A stretch of DNA of 64,000 nt, from contig NZ_LT629732.1 of the NCBI RefSeq assembly GCF_900104745.1, forward strand, positions 2,157,981 through 2,221,980, written 5' to 3'. Positions within the stretch are counted from its first letter, which is position 1. Each line of letters starts with the position of its first letter. Shown here in pieces: positions 14,549 to 23,608 of the stretch. The position numbers were made by a program, and so were the translations under genes. The notes beneath the pieces were generated by a model. That model was not told the origin of the DNA, ran no database searches, and saw only the letters and a list, made by a program, of their open reading frames with translations. This DNA is from Actinopolymorpha singaporensis. GTDB taxonomy: Bacteria > Actinomycetota > Actinomycetes > Propionibacteriales > Actinopolymorphaceae.

Positions 14549-16057
14549 ATGGCGACATCGGCAGGTACCCGCCTGGCTGCCTGGCGCACCGGTTGGGCGC
14601 GCCGGGAGAACGCCCGCCGTCGACGCGAGCACGAGCGGGCGAGTTCGGTCTGGGCGCGCGCCGACGCCGAACTCCGGTCGCTGGCGGCGACGGCGCGTAC
14701 GCCGCGCCCGGTGGCTGCCGACCAGGTGCCCTGGCTGGACCTGCGGCCCGGCGAACGGGTCTGGTGGCATTCGCCGTCGGTCAGGCTGGTCCGCGCGGCC
14801 GGTCCCGTGCCCACCCTGCGGCGCCCGCGGTTCCACGACTTCACGCCGTCGCAGCTCGCCGGGCCGTTCGACGACCGGGTGCCTGCCGAGCTTCGGTTGG
14901 TGGACACCGGACCGCTCGCGATCACCGACCGGCGGGTGGTGTTCGGCGGCGCCGAGCGACGCGAATGGGCGCTTGTCCGCATCGCTTCGCTCGCCCACGA
15001 CCCCGACCGCGCACTCACCTGGCTGTCCGCCGGCGGCCCCCACGACGGCCCGGGGTCAGGGCTGATGCTCGACCCGTACGCCGTCGCCGGTTTCCGCTTC
15101 CACCTCATCCGCGCACTGGCCGAGATCGCCGGCCGGAGGACCGTGTTCGCCGCGCACCTGGAGCGGCTGCGCGCGGCACACCAGCGGGAGCGTCCGCTGC
15201 CACCGTCGACAGCCCGTCCGGCTGACGCGCCGAATCCCCTGACGCTGCCGCTGGCCGCACTCGCCAGGCTGTACGCCGGCCCTTCCGGCGCCTCCGCGGC
15301 GCGGCGCGTCACCCAGTGCGTGGCGGGGGTGGCCGTCACGCTCGCGCTCGCCTCCATGGCGTTGCCGGCGCTCCCGGCGTTCCCTCGACCGTCGACGACG
15401 CCGGCCGGAACGCTCGCCGCGGCCGGCCTCGGCGGCGCCGAGGTGGACACCGAAAACCTGGGCCCACACGGGCCGGACCAGGTGAACGCCGATTCCGATG
15501 CTCAGGGGCTCGGCCCGGACGCCGGCCGCACCTCCGACCCGTCCCCGCGGGCCTCCCGCACGCGGCCGAACGGCGCCGTGACCCCGCGGCAGCCGACGCC
15601 GGCGACCCGCGAACCATCCCCCTCGGCCGGCGGCGGGCAGGGTCGCGGCCGTGATCTGCCGGCCCAGGACCCCGCGAATTCGGCCGGCTCGTCGAGGGCC
15701 GGGCACTCGGCCGGACTGTCAGGGTCGGCAGGGTCGGCCAGGTCGTCGGGCTCGGCCAGGTCGTCCGGCTCGGCCGGGTCGTCTGGCTCAGGAGCGGCCG
15801 GCCCGTCCGGCGAGGCGGACCGGTGCGGAGCGCCGGCCAATCCGTACGGCTACCACTTCTGCACCACCGGCCGGCCGATCGCGAGTCCGGAGCCCGGGAT
15901 CTGCGGGTACTTCCGCTGCACGACGGACTTCTGGGCAGGGACCGGCTTCCTGGTGCAGTGCCGGGACGACGCGATCAGCATGGACGGCGGACACCGCGGC
16001 GCCTGCGCCGGTCACCGGGGCGTGCTCCGCATGCTGCGGGCCGCACCGGGGCGATGA
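14549..16057 (+). CDS. Membrane-anchored protein with extracellular Cys-rich DUF3761-like tail
   Basis: A 502-residue protein. The cytoplasmic N-terminus is Arg-rich with a PH/GRAM-like body (about 45-190; RLVDTGPLAITDRRVVFGG resembles the bacterial short PH-like region). One membrane helix follows at about 255-280 (GVAVTLALASMALPALPAF). Beyond it lie a long Ser/Gly/Arg-rich stalk with GSARSSGSA repeats (about 380-420) and a C-terminal module with six cysteines (CGAPANPYGYHFC, CGYFRC, QCRDD, GACAGHRG). The last part resembles DUF3761, found on secreted actinobacterial proteins. The ATG at 14549 follows GGGAGG; an upstream ATG in the same frame at 14462 is less likely. Function unknown. Confidence 0.75.
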   Translation: MATSAGTRLAAWRTGWARRENARRRREHERASSVWARADAELRSLAATARTPRPVAADQVPWLDLRPGERVWWHSPSVRLVRAAGPVPTLRRPRFHDFTPSQLAGPFDDRVPAELRLVDTGPLAITDRRVVFGGAERREWALVRIASLAHDPDRALTWLSAGGPHDGPGSGLMLDPYAVAGFRFHLIRALAEIAGRRTVFAAHLERLRAAHQRERPLPPSTARPADAPNPLTLPLAALARLYAGPSGASAARRVTQCVAGVAVTLALASMALPALPAFPRPSTTPAGTLAAAGLGGAEVDTENLGPHGPDQVNADSDAQGLGPDAGRTSDPSPRASRTRPNGAVTPRQPTPATREPSPSAGGGQGRGRDLPAQDPANSAGSSRAGHSAGLSGSAGSARSSGSARSSGSAGSSGSGAAGPSGEADRCGAPANPYGYHFCTTGRPIASPEPGICGYFRCTTDFWAGTGFLVQCRDDAISMDGGHRGACAGHRGVLRMLRAAPGR

Positions 16058-16127
16058 CACCCGTGGGACGTCTCATCGACCCGCCCTCGCCTCCCTCCGG
16101 TGTGCGCGTAGCTGACAGCATGACCGC

Positions 16128-16784
16128 ATGAGTGGCGCGAGCGGCATGGACGGCGCGGGATGGGACGAGCGGTACGCCGCGGTCGAACTCGTCTGGGGTG
16201 CCGAGCCCAACCGGTGGCTGGCCGCCGAGACCGCCGACCTGCCGCCCGGACACGCCCTGGATCTCGCGGCCGGTGAGGGCCGGAACGCGATCTGGCTGGC
16301 CCGACGCGGCTGGGAGGTCACCGCCGTGGACTTCTCCGGCGTCGCCGTCGAGCGAGGCCGTCGGCTGGCCGGGTCCGAGGCTGCGGACGTCGCCGACCGG
16401 ATCACCTGGAAGGTGGCCGACGTACGGGACGAGGTGGGGCCGGCCGGGGCGTACTCCCTGGTGTGTGTGATCTACCTGCACCTGGTCGCCGACGAGCGGC
16501 GCCGGGCCTTGTGGCACGCGGCGAACGCGGTCGCGCCGGGCGGCGTACTGCTGGTCGTCGGGCACGACACCACGAACCTCACCGAGGGCGTCGGCGGTCC
16601 GCAGGACCCGCGGGTGCTGTTCACGCCCGACGACATCCTGGGCGACCTGAACGCCGGGGCAGACGGCGCGGCGGCGGACTGGATCGTGGAGCGGGCCGAG
16701 CGGGTACGGCGTCCGGTGCACACCACCGGCGGTGAGACCCGGGACGCCATCGACGCCCTGGTCCGGCTGCAGCGGAGCCGTTGA
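16128..16784 (+). CDS. Class I SAM-dependent methyltransferase
   Basis: A 218-residue methyltransferase similar to TehB/thiopurine-methyltransferase-like proteins. It starts WDERYAAVELVWGAEPNRWL. Motif I is ALDLAAGEGRNAIWLARRGW, with the adenine-binding AVDFSG after it, then ADVRDE and VCVIYLHLV. Proteins with this pattern methylate small nucleophiles such as thiols, metalloids or halides; the substrate cannot be told. An ATG at 16119 in another frame was ignored. The RidA gene follows 20 bp downstream and may be co-transcribed. Confidence 0.85.
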   Translation: MSGASGMDGAGWDERYAAVELVWGAEPNRWLAAETADLPPGHALDLAAGEGRNAIWLARRGWEVTAVDFSGVAVERGRRLAGSEAADVADRITWKVADVRDEVGPAGAYSLVCVIYLHLVADERRRALWHAANAVAPGGVLLVVGHDTTNLTEGVGGPQDPRVLFTPDDILGDLNAGADGAAADWIVERAERVRRPVHTTGGETRDAIDALVRLQRSR

Positions 16785-16804
16785 ACCCTCGGGATACTCA
16801 CGGC

Positions 16805-17215
16805 ATGTCCAGACTGATCACCCGAACCAACCCCGACGACCTGCACCCGACTCCGGGCTATCACCACGTGACCGTGGTGGAGGCCGGCCGGACGGCCTAT
16901 CTCGCCGGCCAGTGCCCGCTGGACCGGACCGGCGCCGTGGTGGCGCCCGGCGAACTCGAACCCCAGGTCGACCAGATCGTGGCCAACGCCTTGGTCGTAC
17001 TGGAGGTGGTCGGCGCAGTTCCCGAGGACGTAGTGCGTTCGGTGATCTACGTCGTGAGTTCGCGCAACGACGAGCTCGGCTCGGTCTGGCAGTGGTTCAA
17101 CGCCTCGGAGCTGGCTCCGGCGTTCACGACCGCGAGCACGCTGCTCGGGGTGGCTCAGCTGGGCTACGCCGGTCAGCGGGTCGAACTCGACCTGACCGCC
17201 GCGCTGCCCTGCTGA
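16805..17215 (+). CDS. RidA family protein (enamine/imine deaminase-like)
   Basis: A 136-residue member of the RidA/YjgF trimeric family, which hydrolyses reactive enamine/imine intermediates or related small molecules. Family features are AGRTAYLAGQCPLDRTG near the N-terminus, the QVDQIVANALVVLE helix and the end LGYAGQRVELDLTAAL. The strictly conserved arginine of true RidA (usually in an R-V/A-C/E segment about residue 105) is not seen at the expected place. That fits a divergent Rid subgroup rather than the archetypal deaminase. The ATG at 16805 was chosen over a TTG at 16781 that overlaps the upstream stop. Confidence 0.85.
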   Translation: MSRLITRTNPDDLHPTPGYHHVTVVEAGRTAYLAGQCPLDRTGAVVAPGELEPQVDQIVANALVVLEVVGAVPEDVVRSVIYVVSSRNDELGSVWQWFNASELAPAFTTASTLLGVAQLGYAGQRVELDLTAALPC

Positions 17216-17220
17216 GCACC

Positions 17221-17247
17221 GTCCAGTTGAGCACCGCTCAACTGGAC
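17221..17247. terminator. Perfect 12-bp hairpin between convergent genes
   Basis: GTCCAGTTGAGC and its exact complement surround a 3-base loop, five bases after the RidA stop and 23 bp before the convergent DUF5302 stop. It is a likely bidirectional terminator. It is noticeably AT-richer than most terminators in the window. Confidence 0.65.
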
Positions 17248-17269
17248 GCTGCTCAACCGAACGCTGGCG

Positions 17270-17545
17270 TCAGCCGCTCTTGCGCCGGAAGGACCGCCGA
17301 CCGGTGGTCGGAGCGAGCCCTTCCTGGATCTTCTGCGACGCCTTGCCGGTCCCTTCGGCGAGCTGGTCCCGGTGCTGGTGACGCTTCCGCTCCAGGCTCT
17401 CGCGGAACTTACGGCGTACGTCGTCCTCGCTGTCGCCGTTGGTTGCCTCGGGTGCCTCGGCGCCGTCCTGGGTGTCGGGCACCTCTGCGGCGTCTGGCGC
17501 CGGGGTGGACGCGGATTCGGGCTTACCCCGCTGTTTGCTGGCCAT
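17270..17545 (-). CDS. DUF5302 family small protein
   Basis: A 91-residue protein. An acidic Pro/Ala-rich start is followed by the DUF5302 core DDVRRKFRESLERKRHQH (about residues 41-58) and a basic end SFRRKSG. The family is short, actinobacterial and uncharacterised; the charged helix could bind nucleic acid or a partner. The ATG at 17545 has no strong ribosome site. It stands alone between the RidA gene (convergent) and an SRPBCC gene (divergent). Confidence 0.75.
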   Translation of the reverse strand: MASKQRGKPESASTPAPDAAEVPDTQDGAEAPEATNGDSEDDVRRKFRESLERKRHQHRDQLAEGTGKASQKIQEGLAPTTGRRSFRRKSG

Positions 17546-17673
17546 GGGGCAAAGCCTCGCACGCCCGCCCGCGAGGACGCGAGTGGATTGGCCGTGGCGT
17601 CCCGGCGGACGCCCACAGGCACGGGCGGGTCACCGAGCGGTGCTGGCGGACACCGCCGGGTGAGCGGGGTCGG

Positions 17674-17679
17674 TAGGGT
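17674..17679 (+). promoter_or_regulatory. -10 element TAGGGT of a leaderless gene
   Basis: TAGGGT ends exactly 6 bases before the ATG at 17686, and no ribosome-binding sequence is present. That is the standard spacing for a leaderless actinobacterial transcript starting on the A of the ATG. Confidence 0.5.
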
Positions 17680-17685
17680 CGCGGA

Positions 17686-18120
17686 ATGGACATCAGCGCG
17701 TCGCGGGAGATCGCCGCCCCGGCGCGGCGGGTCTGGGACCTGCTGGTCGACTGGGAACGCCAGGGTGAGTGGATGCCCCTCACGAAGGTCCGGGTCCTGC
17801 CCGGCCCCCGCGAAGGACTCGGCACCCGGTTGGAGGCGGTCACCGGGGTCGGGCCGGCCGGCGTGACCGACCCGATGGAGGTGGTCGACTGGGCGCCGCC
17901 GGGCCGCTGCGTCGTCCGGCACGACGGCCGGGTGCTGCGGGGGACCGGGACGTTCGAGATCGAGCCCCTCGCGGCGGACCGGTGCCGCTTCACCTGGCGG
18001 GAGGATCTCCCCGCGCCCGGCGGACCAATCGGGGAAGCCGTGCTCGCCGGGCTCGGGCGGGTGTCCACGCCGTTCTTCGGGCACGCACTGGCGCGGCTCG
18101 CCAAGCTCGCCGAACGCTGA
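17686..18120 (+). CDS. SRPBCC family protein (polyketide cyclase type)
   Basis: A 144-residue lipid- or ligand-binding fold protein. The start SASREIAAPARRVWDLLVDW, the EWMPLTKVRVL stretch and the end GRVSTPFFGHALARLAKLAE are typical of actinobacterial polyketide-cyclase-like SRPBCC proteins. It is a second, distant SRPBCC gene in this window and not a recent duplicate of the one at 3332. It is probably leaderless. Ligand unknown. Confidence 0.85.
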   Translation: MDISASREIAAPARRVWDLLVDWERQGEWMPLTKVRVLPGPREGLGTRLEAVTGVGPAGVTDPMEVVDWAPPGRCVVRHDGRVLRGTGTFEIEPLAADRCRFTWREDLPAPGGPIGEAVLAGLGRVSTPFFGHALARLAKLAER

Positions 18121-18247
18121 GCGAACGCTGTCCGGACACCAGCGGACAACTGGTGCCGAACGAGGCGTTGGCCGAACCCGGTCGCGGCCGGCGCGGGTCG
18201 CCACTGGAAGATGGACGACGCTGAACGCCGAACACCCGGGGGCTCAC

Positions 18248-19030
18248 ATGCCGCACTCGCCGACCGATCCTCCCGCTGCGCCGACGAACGCCGTCGACCA
18301 GGACGAACCGCGCGACAGCGCACCCGACCTGGCCGATCCGGACGACGCGGAACTCGACGACGAGTTCGACGACGAATTCGACGACGAGGAACTCGAGGCG
18401 GCGGCCCGTCCGCGCGCCTGGGCGAGGGTGCCCGGGTCGGAGGGGCCGTTTCCCCGGCTGCTTCCGCTGTTGTACGTCATCGGCGGTGTGATCGGCCTGG
18501 CCGCGGCGTTCGTGCTGATGGTCGAGAAGGTCGAGCTGCTGATCAACCCGAAGTACGTCCCGAGCTGCAACCTGAACCCGATCATCTCCTGCGGTTCGGT
18601 GATGAAGACCGAGCAGGCGGCGGCGTTCGGGTTCCCGAACCCGCTGCTCGGGGTGGCCGGGTTCGCGGTGGTTCTCACCATCGGCGCCGCGCTGCTGGCC
18701 GGCGCCACCTTCCGGCGGTGGTTCTGGCTGGGCCTGCAGGCCGGCACGGTGCTCGGGGTGATCTTCGTGCACTGGCTGATGTACCAGACGCTCTACCGGA
18801 TCGGTGCGGTGTGCCCGTACTGCGTCGTGGTGTGGTTCGTGACCATCCCGATGTTCCTCTACACCACGCTGCACAACCTCGACCGCGGCCACCTGCCCGT
18901 CGGCGCCGCCGGCCGGAAGGTCGCGGGAGTGCTGACCCGCTACCACGCGACGATCCTGACCGCGTGGATCATGGTGATCCTGGTGCTGGTCGGGGGCCGG
19001 TTCTGGTCATACTGGAGCACCCTCCTCTGA
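18248..19030 (+). CDS. Vitamin K epoxide reductase (VKOR) family protein
   Basis: A 260-residue integral membrane oxidoreductase. An acidic cytoplasmic tail (with a DDEFDDE-type repeat at about 34-50) precedes four to five membrane helices. The loop cysteines CNLNPIISCGSV and the active-site CPYC in AVCPYCVVVWFV are both present. In actinobacteria VKOR reoxidises a DsbA-like partner and passes electrons to menaquinone, supporting disulfide formation in secreted proteins. No DsbA gene is adjacent. The long acidic N-terminus is characteristic of the actinobacterial type. The ATG at 18248 was chosen from context; it follows GGGGGC at short spacing. Confidence 0.93.
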   Translation: MPHSPTDPPAAPTNAVDQDEPRDSAPDLADPDDAELDDEFDDEFDDEELEAAARPRAWARVPGSEGPFPRLLPLLYVIGGVIGLAAAFVLMVEKVELLINPKYVPSCNLNPIISCGSVMKTEQAAAFGFPNPLLGVAGFAVVLTIGAALLAGATFRRWFWLGLQAGTVLGVIFVHWLMYQTLYRIGAVCPYCVVVWFVTIPMFLYTTLHNLDRGHLPVGAAGRKVAGVLTRYHATILTAWIMVILVLVGGRFWSYWSTLL

Positions 19031-19141
19031 CAGGGACTCCCCGTGCCCCACTCCCCGGGACAGCCGGTACGCCCCACGGCGTAGGCAGGAGTCGTCCGCA
19101 TGGGCGATTGCCGGTGCCCGGTGCGCGAGCGACTATGAGGC

Positions 19142-19576
19142 ATGAGCACCGAGCACCAGCCGATGAGGGCGTCGGACCAGGAACGCGACGAGGTGGCGCG
19201 GCGGATCCAGGAGGCCACCGCCGAGGGCCGGTTGACGCTCGAGGAATCCGACGAGCGGCTCACCGGTGTGTTCGCCAGCAGGTACCGCCACGAGCTGGCA
19301 GCCCTGGTCGCCGACCTTCCCGTGAGCAGCCCGGCGGTGCCGGTGCGGACAGGGGCCCCGGCCAGACCGGCGCTGGCGTCCGACGGCCGGCGGTGGGCCG
19401 ATCCCGGCCTGCTGATCCACACCCTCATCGTGGTGCTGTTGTCGGCCGTGATGCTCGGACACTGGGTGGCCACCAGCAACCACGACCATCACCCCTGGCC
19501 GGTCTTTCCGCTGGTCTGGCTATGGGTCAGCGTCGCCATCCACGCGCGCAGGCGAAACGAGCGGGCTCGTCGATAA
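19142..19576 (+). CDS. DUF1707 domain membrane protein
   Basis: A 144-residue protein. The DUF1707 module (residues 8-60; RASDQERDEVARRIQEATAE, ending ELAALVADLP) is followed by a linker and two predicted membrane helices (about 98-116 and 120-136). DUF1707 is a short actinobacterial domain often placed before membrane segments; its role is unknown. Two further DUF1707 proteins occur at 52399 and 53378. This one lacks the DUF4190 part. It is transcribed alone. Confidence 0.85.
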   Translation: MSTEHQPMRASDQERDEVARRIQEATAEGRLTLEESDERLTGVFASRYRHELAALVADLPVSSPAVPVRTGAPARPALASDGRRWADPGLLIHTLIVVLLSAVMLGHWVATSNHDHHPWPVFPLVWLWVSVAIHARRRNERARR

Positions 19577-19588
19577 CGCGACCATGAG

Positions 19589-19625
19589 AGAGTTCTCGCC
19601 GAACGCCGACGGGTGAGAGAACTCT
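19589..19625 (+). terminator. Inverted repeat after the DUF1707 gene
   Basis: AGAGTTCTC (19589-19597) and GAGAACTCT (19617-19625) pair perfectly around a 19-base loop, 12 bp past the stop and 120 bp before ctaD. It may be a terminator, or an operator in the ctaD promoter region. Confidence 0.4.
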
Positions 19626-19745
19626 TCGAACAACGGTCCTCGCGACCGATGTCTCGCAGTGCCGCACAATCGGTCCACCGGCCTTACGTTTCGGTTTTTG
19701 TGGCCCGGGCAACGATCCATGTTGGATCGCAGTCCGGGGGACTTG

Positions 19746-21434
19746 ATGGCTACTCAAGTGCGGGGTGTGTCGCGGCCTGGGCCGGTGGTACGCCGCAGTA
19801 TCGGAACTCTCGTCGTCCATTGGCTGACGACGACCGATCACAAAGTCGTCGGCAAGCTGTACCTCGTCACGTCCTTCGTCTTCTTCCTGGCCGCCGGCGT
19901 GATGGCGATGTTCATGCGCGCGGAACTCGCCCGCCCCGGACAGCAGGTCTTTCGCGGCGACCGAGGCGTGCTGCTCTACAACGAGTTCTTCACCATCCAC
20001 GGCACCGTCATGTTGTTGTTGTTCGCGACCCCGTTGTTCGTCGGTTTCGCGAACGTCATCATGCCGTTGCAGATCGGGGCGCCGGACGTCGCGTTCCCGC
20101 GGATGAACATGCTGAGCTACTGGATGTTCCTGTTCGGCGGACTGATCGTGCTGTCGTCGTTCGCCGACCCCGACGGCGCGGCGGCCTTCGGCTGGACGGC
20201 GTACACCACGCTGAGCGGACCGACCTACTCGCCGACCTTCGGTGGCGACCTGTGGGTGATGGGTCTCTACCTCGCCGGGCTGGGCACCATCCTCGGTGGG
20301 GTCAACTTCATCGCCACGATCGTGTGCCTGCGCGCGCCGGGCATGACGATGTTCCGGATGCCCATCTTCACTTGGAACGTGTTGCTCACCAGCATCATGG
20401 TCATCGTGGCGTTCCCGGTGCTCGCCGGAGCGTTGCTCATGTTGGAGGCCGACCGCAGGCTGGGCGCGAAGGTCTATGACGCCACGTCGCACGGGCCGCT
20501 GCTGTGGCAGCACCTGTTCTGGTTCTTCGGCCATCCCGAGGTCTACATCATCGCTATTCCCTTCTTCGGGATCATCACCGAGATCATTCCGGTCTTCAGC
20601 CGCAAGCCGCTGTTCGGGTACGTCGGGATGGTGGCTGCCACGATCGCCATCTCGGCGCTGTCGATGGCGGTGTGGGCGCACCACATGTTCGCCACGGGCA
20701 GCGTCGAACTGCCGTTCTTCTCGTTGATGACGTACTTCATCGCGATCCCGACGGGGGTGAAGTTCTTCAACTGGATCGGGACGATGTGGCGGGGCTCGGT
20801 GACGTTCGAGACGCCGATGCTGTGGTCGATCGGTTTCCTCGTGACGTTCCTCTTCGGCGGGCTGACCGGGGTGATCCTCGCGTCGCCGCCGCTGGACTTC
20901 CAGGTCACCGACACCTACTTCGTGGTGGCCCACTTCCACTACGTCGTGTTCGGGACCGTGGTGTTCGCGATGTTCGGCGGCTTCTACTTCTGGTGGCCGA
21001 AGATGACGGGCCGGATGCTGGACGAACGACTGGGGAAGATCCATTTCTGGACGCTGTTCGTCGGATTCCAGTTGACCTTCATGGTGCAGCACTGGCTCGG
21101 CGTGGAGGGAATGCCGCGCCGTTACGTGGACTACCACCAGGAGGACGGGTTCACCACCCTCAACACCGTGTCCACCATCGGTGCGTTCCTGCTCGGCATG
21201 TCCACGTTGCCGTTCCTTCTCAACGTCTTCGTCTCGCGCAACCACCCGAAAGTGGAGCTCGACGACCCCTGGGGTTGGGGTCGCTCGCTGGAGTGGGCGA
21301 CGGCGTCACCCGCACCGCGCCACAACTTCACCTCCATGCCCCGGATCCGGTCCGACAGTCCGGCATTTGATCTGCATCATCCCGAGATCGCGAGATTGGA
21401 GATCGAGGACAACACCCCCGCAACAACACCCTGA
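19746..21434 (+). CDS. ctaD: Cytochrome c oxidase subunit I
   Basis: The 562-residue catalytic subunit of an aa3-type haem-copper oxidase, with twelve membrane helices. The copper/haem ligands and cross-linked His-Tyr pair are visible in [19 protein letters not shown] and [11 protein letters not shown], and the K- and D-pathway regions look intact. The start is the ATG at 19746 (MATQVRGV) after GGGGGA; an in-frame ATG at 19659 would add an unlikely 29 residues. No ctaC, ctaE, ctaF or bc1 genes lie nearby, so this is either the main subunit encoded apart from its partners, as in several actinobacteria, or a second copy. Confidence 0.96.
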   Translation: MATQVRGVSRPGPVVRRSIGTLVVHWLTTTDHKVVGKLYLVTSFVFFLAAGVMAMFMRAELARPGQQVFRGDRGVLLYNEFFTIHGTVMLLLFATPLFVGFANVIMPLQIGAPDVAFPRMNMLSYWMFLFGGLIVLSSFADPDGAAAFGWTAYTTLSGPTYSPTFGGDLWVMGLYLAGLGTILGGVNFIATIVCLRAPGMTMFRMPIFTWNVLLTSIMVIVAFPVLAGALLMLEADRRLGAKVYDATSHGPLLWQHLFWFFGHPEVYIIAIPFFGIITEIIPVFSRKPLFGYVGMVAATIAISALSMAVWAHHMFATGSVELPFFSLMTYFIAIPTGVKFFNWIGTMWRGSVTFETPMLWSIGFLVTFLFGGLTGVILASPPLDFQVTDTYFVVAHFHYVVFGTVVFAMFGGFYFWWPKMTGRMLDERLGKIHFWTLFVGFQLTFMVQHWLGVEGMPRRYVDYHQEDGFTTLNTVSTIGAFLLGMSTLPFLLNVFVSRNHPKVELDDPWGWGRSLEWATASPAPRHNFTSMPRIRSDSPAFDLHHPEIARLEIEDNTPATTP

Positions 21435-21578
21435 GAATCCGAACGGGACGAAGTTCGCCGGCGTACGCGCCCTTGTCGGGGGGCGAGGCCGCAGGTGCTC
21501 GGCGTTTCGATCGGAGGATGTGATCACTTCCCCGTGCATCACACATTTTCCGATTACCTGCGAAGGAGGAGGGTCGGG

Positions 21579-21878
21579 ATGACCGAGAATTCCACGCTGG
21601 ACGTGGGCACCGGCGTAAGGCTCGTATCCGAGGAACGGGGCGAGTACGGTGCCGGGCACATTCCGGCACCGCGCGTGGAGCCCGAGGGCGCGAGGGGCCG
21701 GGGCCGGCCGTCGCTGGGTGGGCAGGGTCGCTCGCCACAGGTGACGTTCCGTGCTCCGCCTGCCCTTCGGGCGATGGCCGAGGAGCAGGCTGCGCGGGAC
21801 GGCAAGACCGTGTCCCAGCTCGCTCGCGAGGCGTTCGAGATGTACCTCGCCAGCAAGGGCGGCGCCGGGCTCGGCTGA
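21579..21878 (+). CDS. Small ribbon-helix-helix-like DNA-binding protein
   Basis: A 99-residue protein. The first 50 residues are disordered (Gly/Arg-rich). The last 45 look like a CopG/Arc ribbon-helix-helix: QVTFRAPPALRAMAEEQAAR, then GKTVSQLAREAFEMYL. Such proteins usually autoregulate or act as antitoxins; no toxin gene is next to it. AAGGAGGAGG gives one of the strongest ribosome sites in the window, 7-9 bases before the ATG. The AT-richer 100 bp upstream (around 21520-21560) probably holds its promoter. Confidence 0.75.
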   Translation: MTENSTLDVGTGVRLVSEERGEYGAGHIPAPRVEPEGARGRGRPSLGGQGRSPQVTFRAPPALRAMAEEQAARDGKTVSQLAREAFEMYLASKGGAGLG

Positions 21879-21890
21879 GCCCGGTGACGG

Positions 21891-21926
21891 GCGGGCAGCG
21901 CCCGGGAGTTCCCGGGCGCTGCCCGC
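21891..21926. terminator. 17-bp perfect terminator hairpin
   Basis: Arms 21891-21907 and 21910-21926 are exact complements separated by 2 bases (effective loop about four). It lies 13 bp past the RHH gene stop and 75 bp before the convergent acetyltransferase stop. A very stable stem, likely used in both directions. Confidence 0.8.
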
Positions 21927-22000
21927 TGCTGTCGACCGCCGGTGAGCCAGAACGGTGAACCGGAGCCGCGAGTCACCAGCCGCGAATCACCAACGGCGAA

Positions 22001-23305
22001 TCAGAAGCCGGAGAAGAGGTACGGCGCGGCGGGCGGGAACATCGTGCGCAGTTCCTGGGCAGTCTCGGCGTCGACGGTGCCGTAGCCCTGCAGCGCCAGC
22101 TCTGCCGGGTCGATGACGCCGTAGACCAGGGCGGCCAACCCGTGCGAGGTCAGCCGCGCCGTGGCTCCGGTGCCCGCGCCGTTGCCGCCGGACGCGCTGC
22201 CGGAAGTGACCTCGAGCGTCCCGCCGCGTCCGTCCAGCGTCCAGGTGCCGGCCACGAACGGGTCGTCCACCACCTCGATCGTCGCCCGGGCGGTGCCCGT
22301 CGTGATCCCGGCCAGCCCGGGCACCGACAGGACCCGGCCCATCGGTGAGCTGTGGTTGGGGCCGCTGACCTTGGTCTCGTCGTCGTAGGCGAGGTCGACG
22401 TACCACAGGTCGGGGCGCTCGTCCGGCGGCAGCTCGAACGTGAACGAGCTGTACTGGTCGTGATGCCGGGCCAGCCACTGCAGCAGGAGCGTCCGCCCGA
22501 TCGGGCCGCGGGTGAGCAGCTGCCGGCCCTGGAGCTCCTCGCCGAAACCGTTGGTGCGGTACAGCAGCGCGCCGACGATCTCACCCTCGTGGCGGGCGAG
22601 GGCGATCCAGTGCTTGTTCTCCTTCGCCACTCCCACGGTGCCGGCCCGGTTGAAGACCGAGAACCCGTGGCGCTCGCCGAGCAGCGTCTCCAGCAGCGCG
22701 TAGTAGTCGTCGAACACCTCGCCGATGCGGTGGACGCTCACCTCGCCGGGCACCTCGACCCGCAGCATCCGCTCCAGGCCGCCGGCCTCCAGCCGGATGT
22801 TGCGCGGCTTGGGGAACCCGACGTAGCCGAAGCGTTCGTAGAACGACTGCCGGAACGGGTAGAGCGTGCTCAGCACGTGCCCGCTGTCGCGCATCTGCTC
22901 GTGCATCCGGGTGAGCAGAGTGCGGACGTGACCGCGCCGGCGGGCCTTCGGGTGGGTCGCCACCCCGCTGATCCCGACCATCGGAAACACCGAGCCGCGG
23001 ACGTTGTGCCGCATGGAGATCCCGCCCACGACGGCCTCCGCCTCGCCGCCGCCGAACGCGACCAGGTTGACCCGGGAGTCGTCCTCACCCTCGCCGGAGG
23101 CGAGCTCGGTCCGCCAGCGGTCGACCGTCTCGTCGGAGACAGGTGAGCCCTGGAAGGCGTACGCCCACAGCGGGTAGGCGGTGGTGAGGAGCTCCTCCCC
23201 GCTCACCGCACGGATCGTGGGGGCTGCGTCGGCTGGGACGTCCTGGGCCGCGACAGCGGGCGAGGCGGCAGTCGGGGTGGTGGCCGGGTCCGGGATGGTG
23301 TTCAC
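22001..23305 (-). CDS. Eis-like GNAT N-acetyltransferase
   Basis: A 434-residue enzyme of the Eis/enhanced intracellular survival family: two GNAT folds followed by an SCP2-like domain and a free C-terminal aromatic carboxylate (ending FSGF) that serves catalysis in this family. The acetyl-CoA site is GVATHPKARRRGHVRTLL (about residues 113-130), followed by STLYPFRQSFYERFGY, another Eis hallmark. Such enzymes acetylate amines, including aminoglycosides, polyamines or proteins. The start is a GTG at 23305 with TAGGGT 8 bases upstream and no ribosome site, so it is probably leaderless. The first 20 codons and the promoter lie in the first copy of a 213-bp tandem repeat. Confidence 0.9.
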   Translation of the reverse strand: MNTIPDPATTPTAASPAVAAQDVPADAAPTIRAVSGEELLTTAYPLWAYAFQGSPVSDETVDRWRTELASGEGEDDSRVNLVAFGGGEAEAVVGGISMRHNVRGSVFPMVGISGVATHPKARRRGHVRTLLTRMHEQMRDSGHVLSTLYPFRQSFYERFGYVGFPKPRNIRLEAGGLERMLRVEVPGEVSVHRIGEVFDDYYALLETLLGERHGFSVFNRAGTVGVAKENKHWIALARHEGEIVGALLYRTNGFGEELQGRQLLTRGPIGRTLLLQWLARHHDQYSSFTFELPPDERPDLWYVDLAYDDETKVSGPNHSSPMGRVLSVPGLAGITTGTARATIEVVDDPFVAGTWTLDGRGGTLEVTSGSASGGNGAGTGATARLTSHGLAALVYGVIDPAELALQGYGTVDAETAQELRTMFPPAAPYLFSGF

Positions 23306-23395
23306 AGTCGGCGACCCTAACGGCCGCCACCCCCGATGGCCCAGAGGGGCGACCGCTCGCAGGGGCCGGGGACGTTCGCCAGAGCGAGGCGCTGC

Positions 23396-23518
23396 TCACC
23401 AGGAGGTGTCGCTCACCGAGAACGCCTGCTCACCGAGTGGTGTGGGCGCCGCCGTTCGGGCCGCGACAGCGGGCGAGGCGGCAGTCGGGGTGGTGGCCGG
23501 GTCCGGGATGGTGTTCAC
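23396..23518 (-). CDS. 40-residue peptide from duplicated acetyltransferase 5' end (copy 2)
   Basis: In the second repeat copy the same GTG start and 20 codons run into the end of the first copy and stop after 20 new residues (ending SVSDTSW). Its promoter element is identical to that of the intact gene. It may be translated only by accident, or act as a leader peptide. The third copy repeats it at 23609-23731. Functional status is unknown. Confidence 0.3.
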   Translation of the reverse strand: MNTIPDPATTPTAASPAVAARTAAPTPLGEQAFSVSDTSW

Positions 23519-23608
23519 AGTCGGCGACCCTAACGGCCGCCACCCCCGATGGCCCAGAGGGGAGACCGCTCGCAGGGGCCGGGGACGTTCGCCAGAGCGA
23601 GGCGCTGC

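Noticed and set aside
19527-21245. A 572-codon open frame antisense to ctaD
   Set aside because: The translation is His/Arg/Glu-rich low complexity and opposes an unmistakable oxidase gene.
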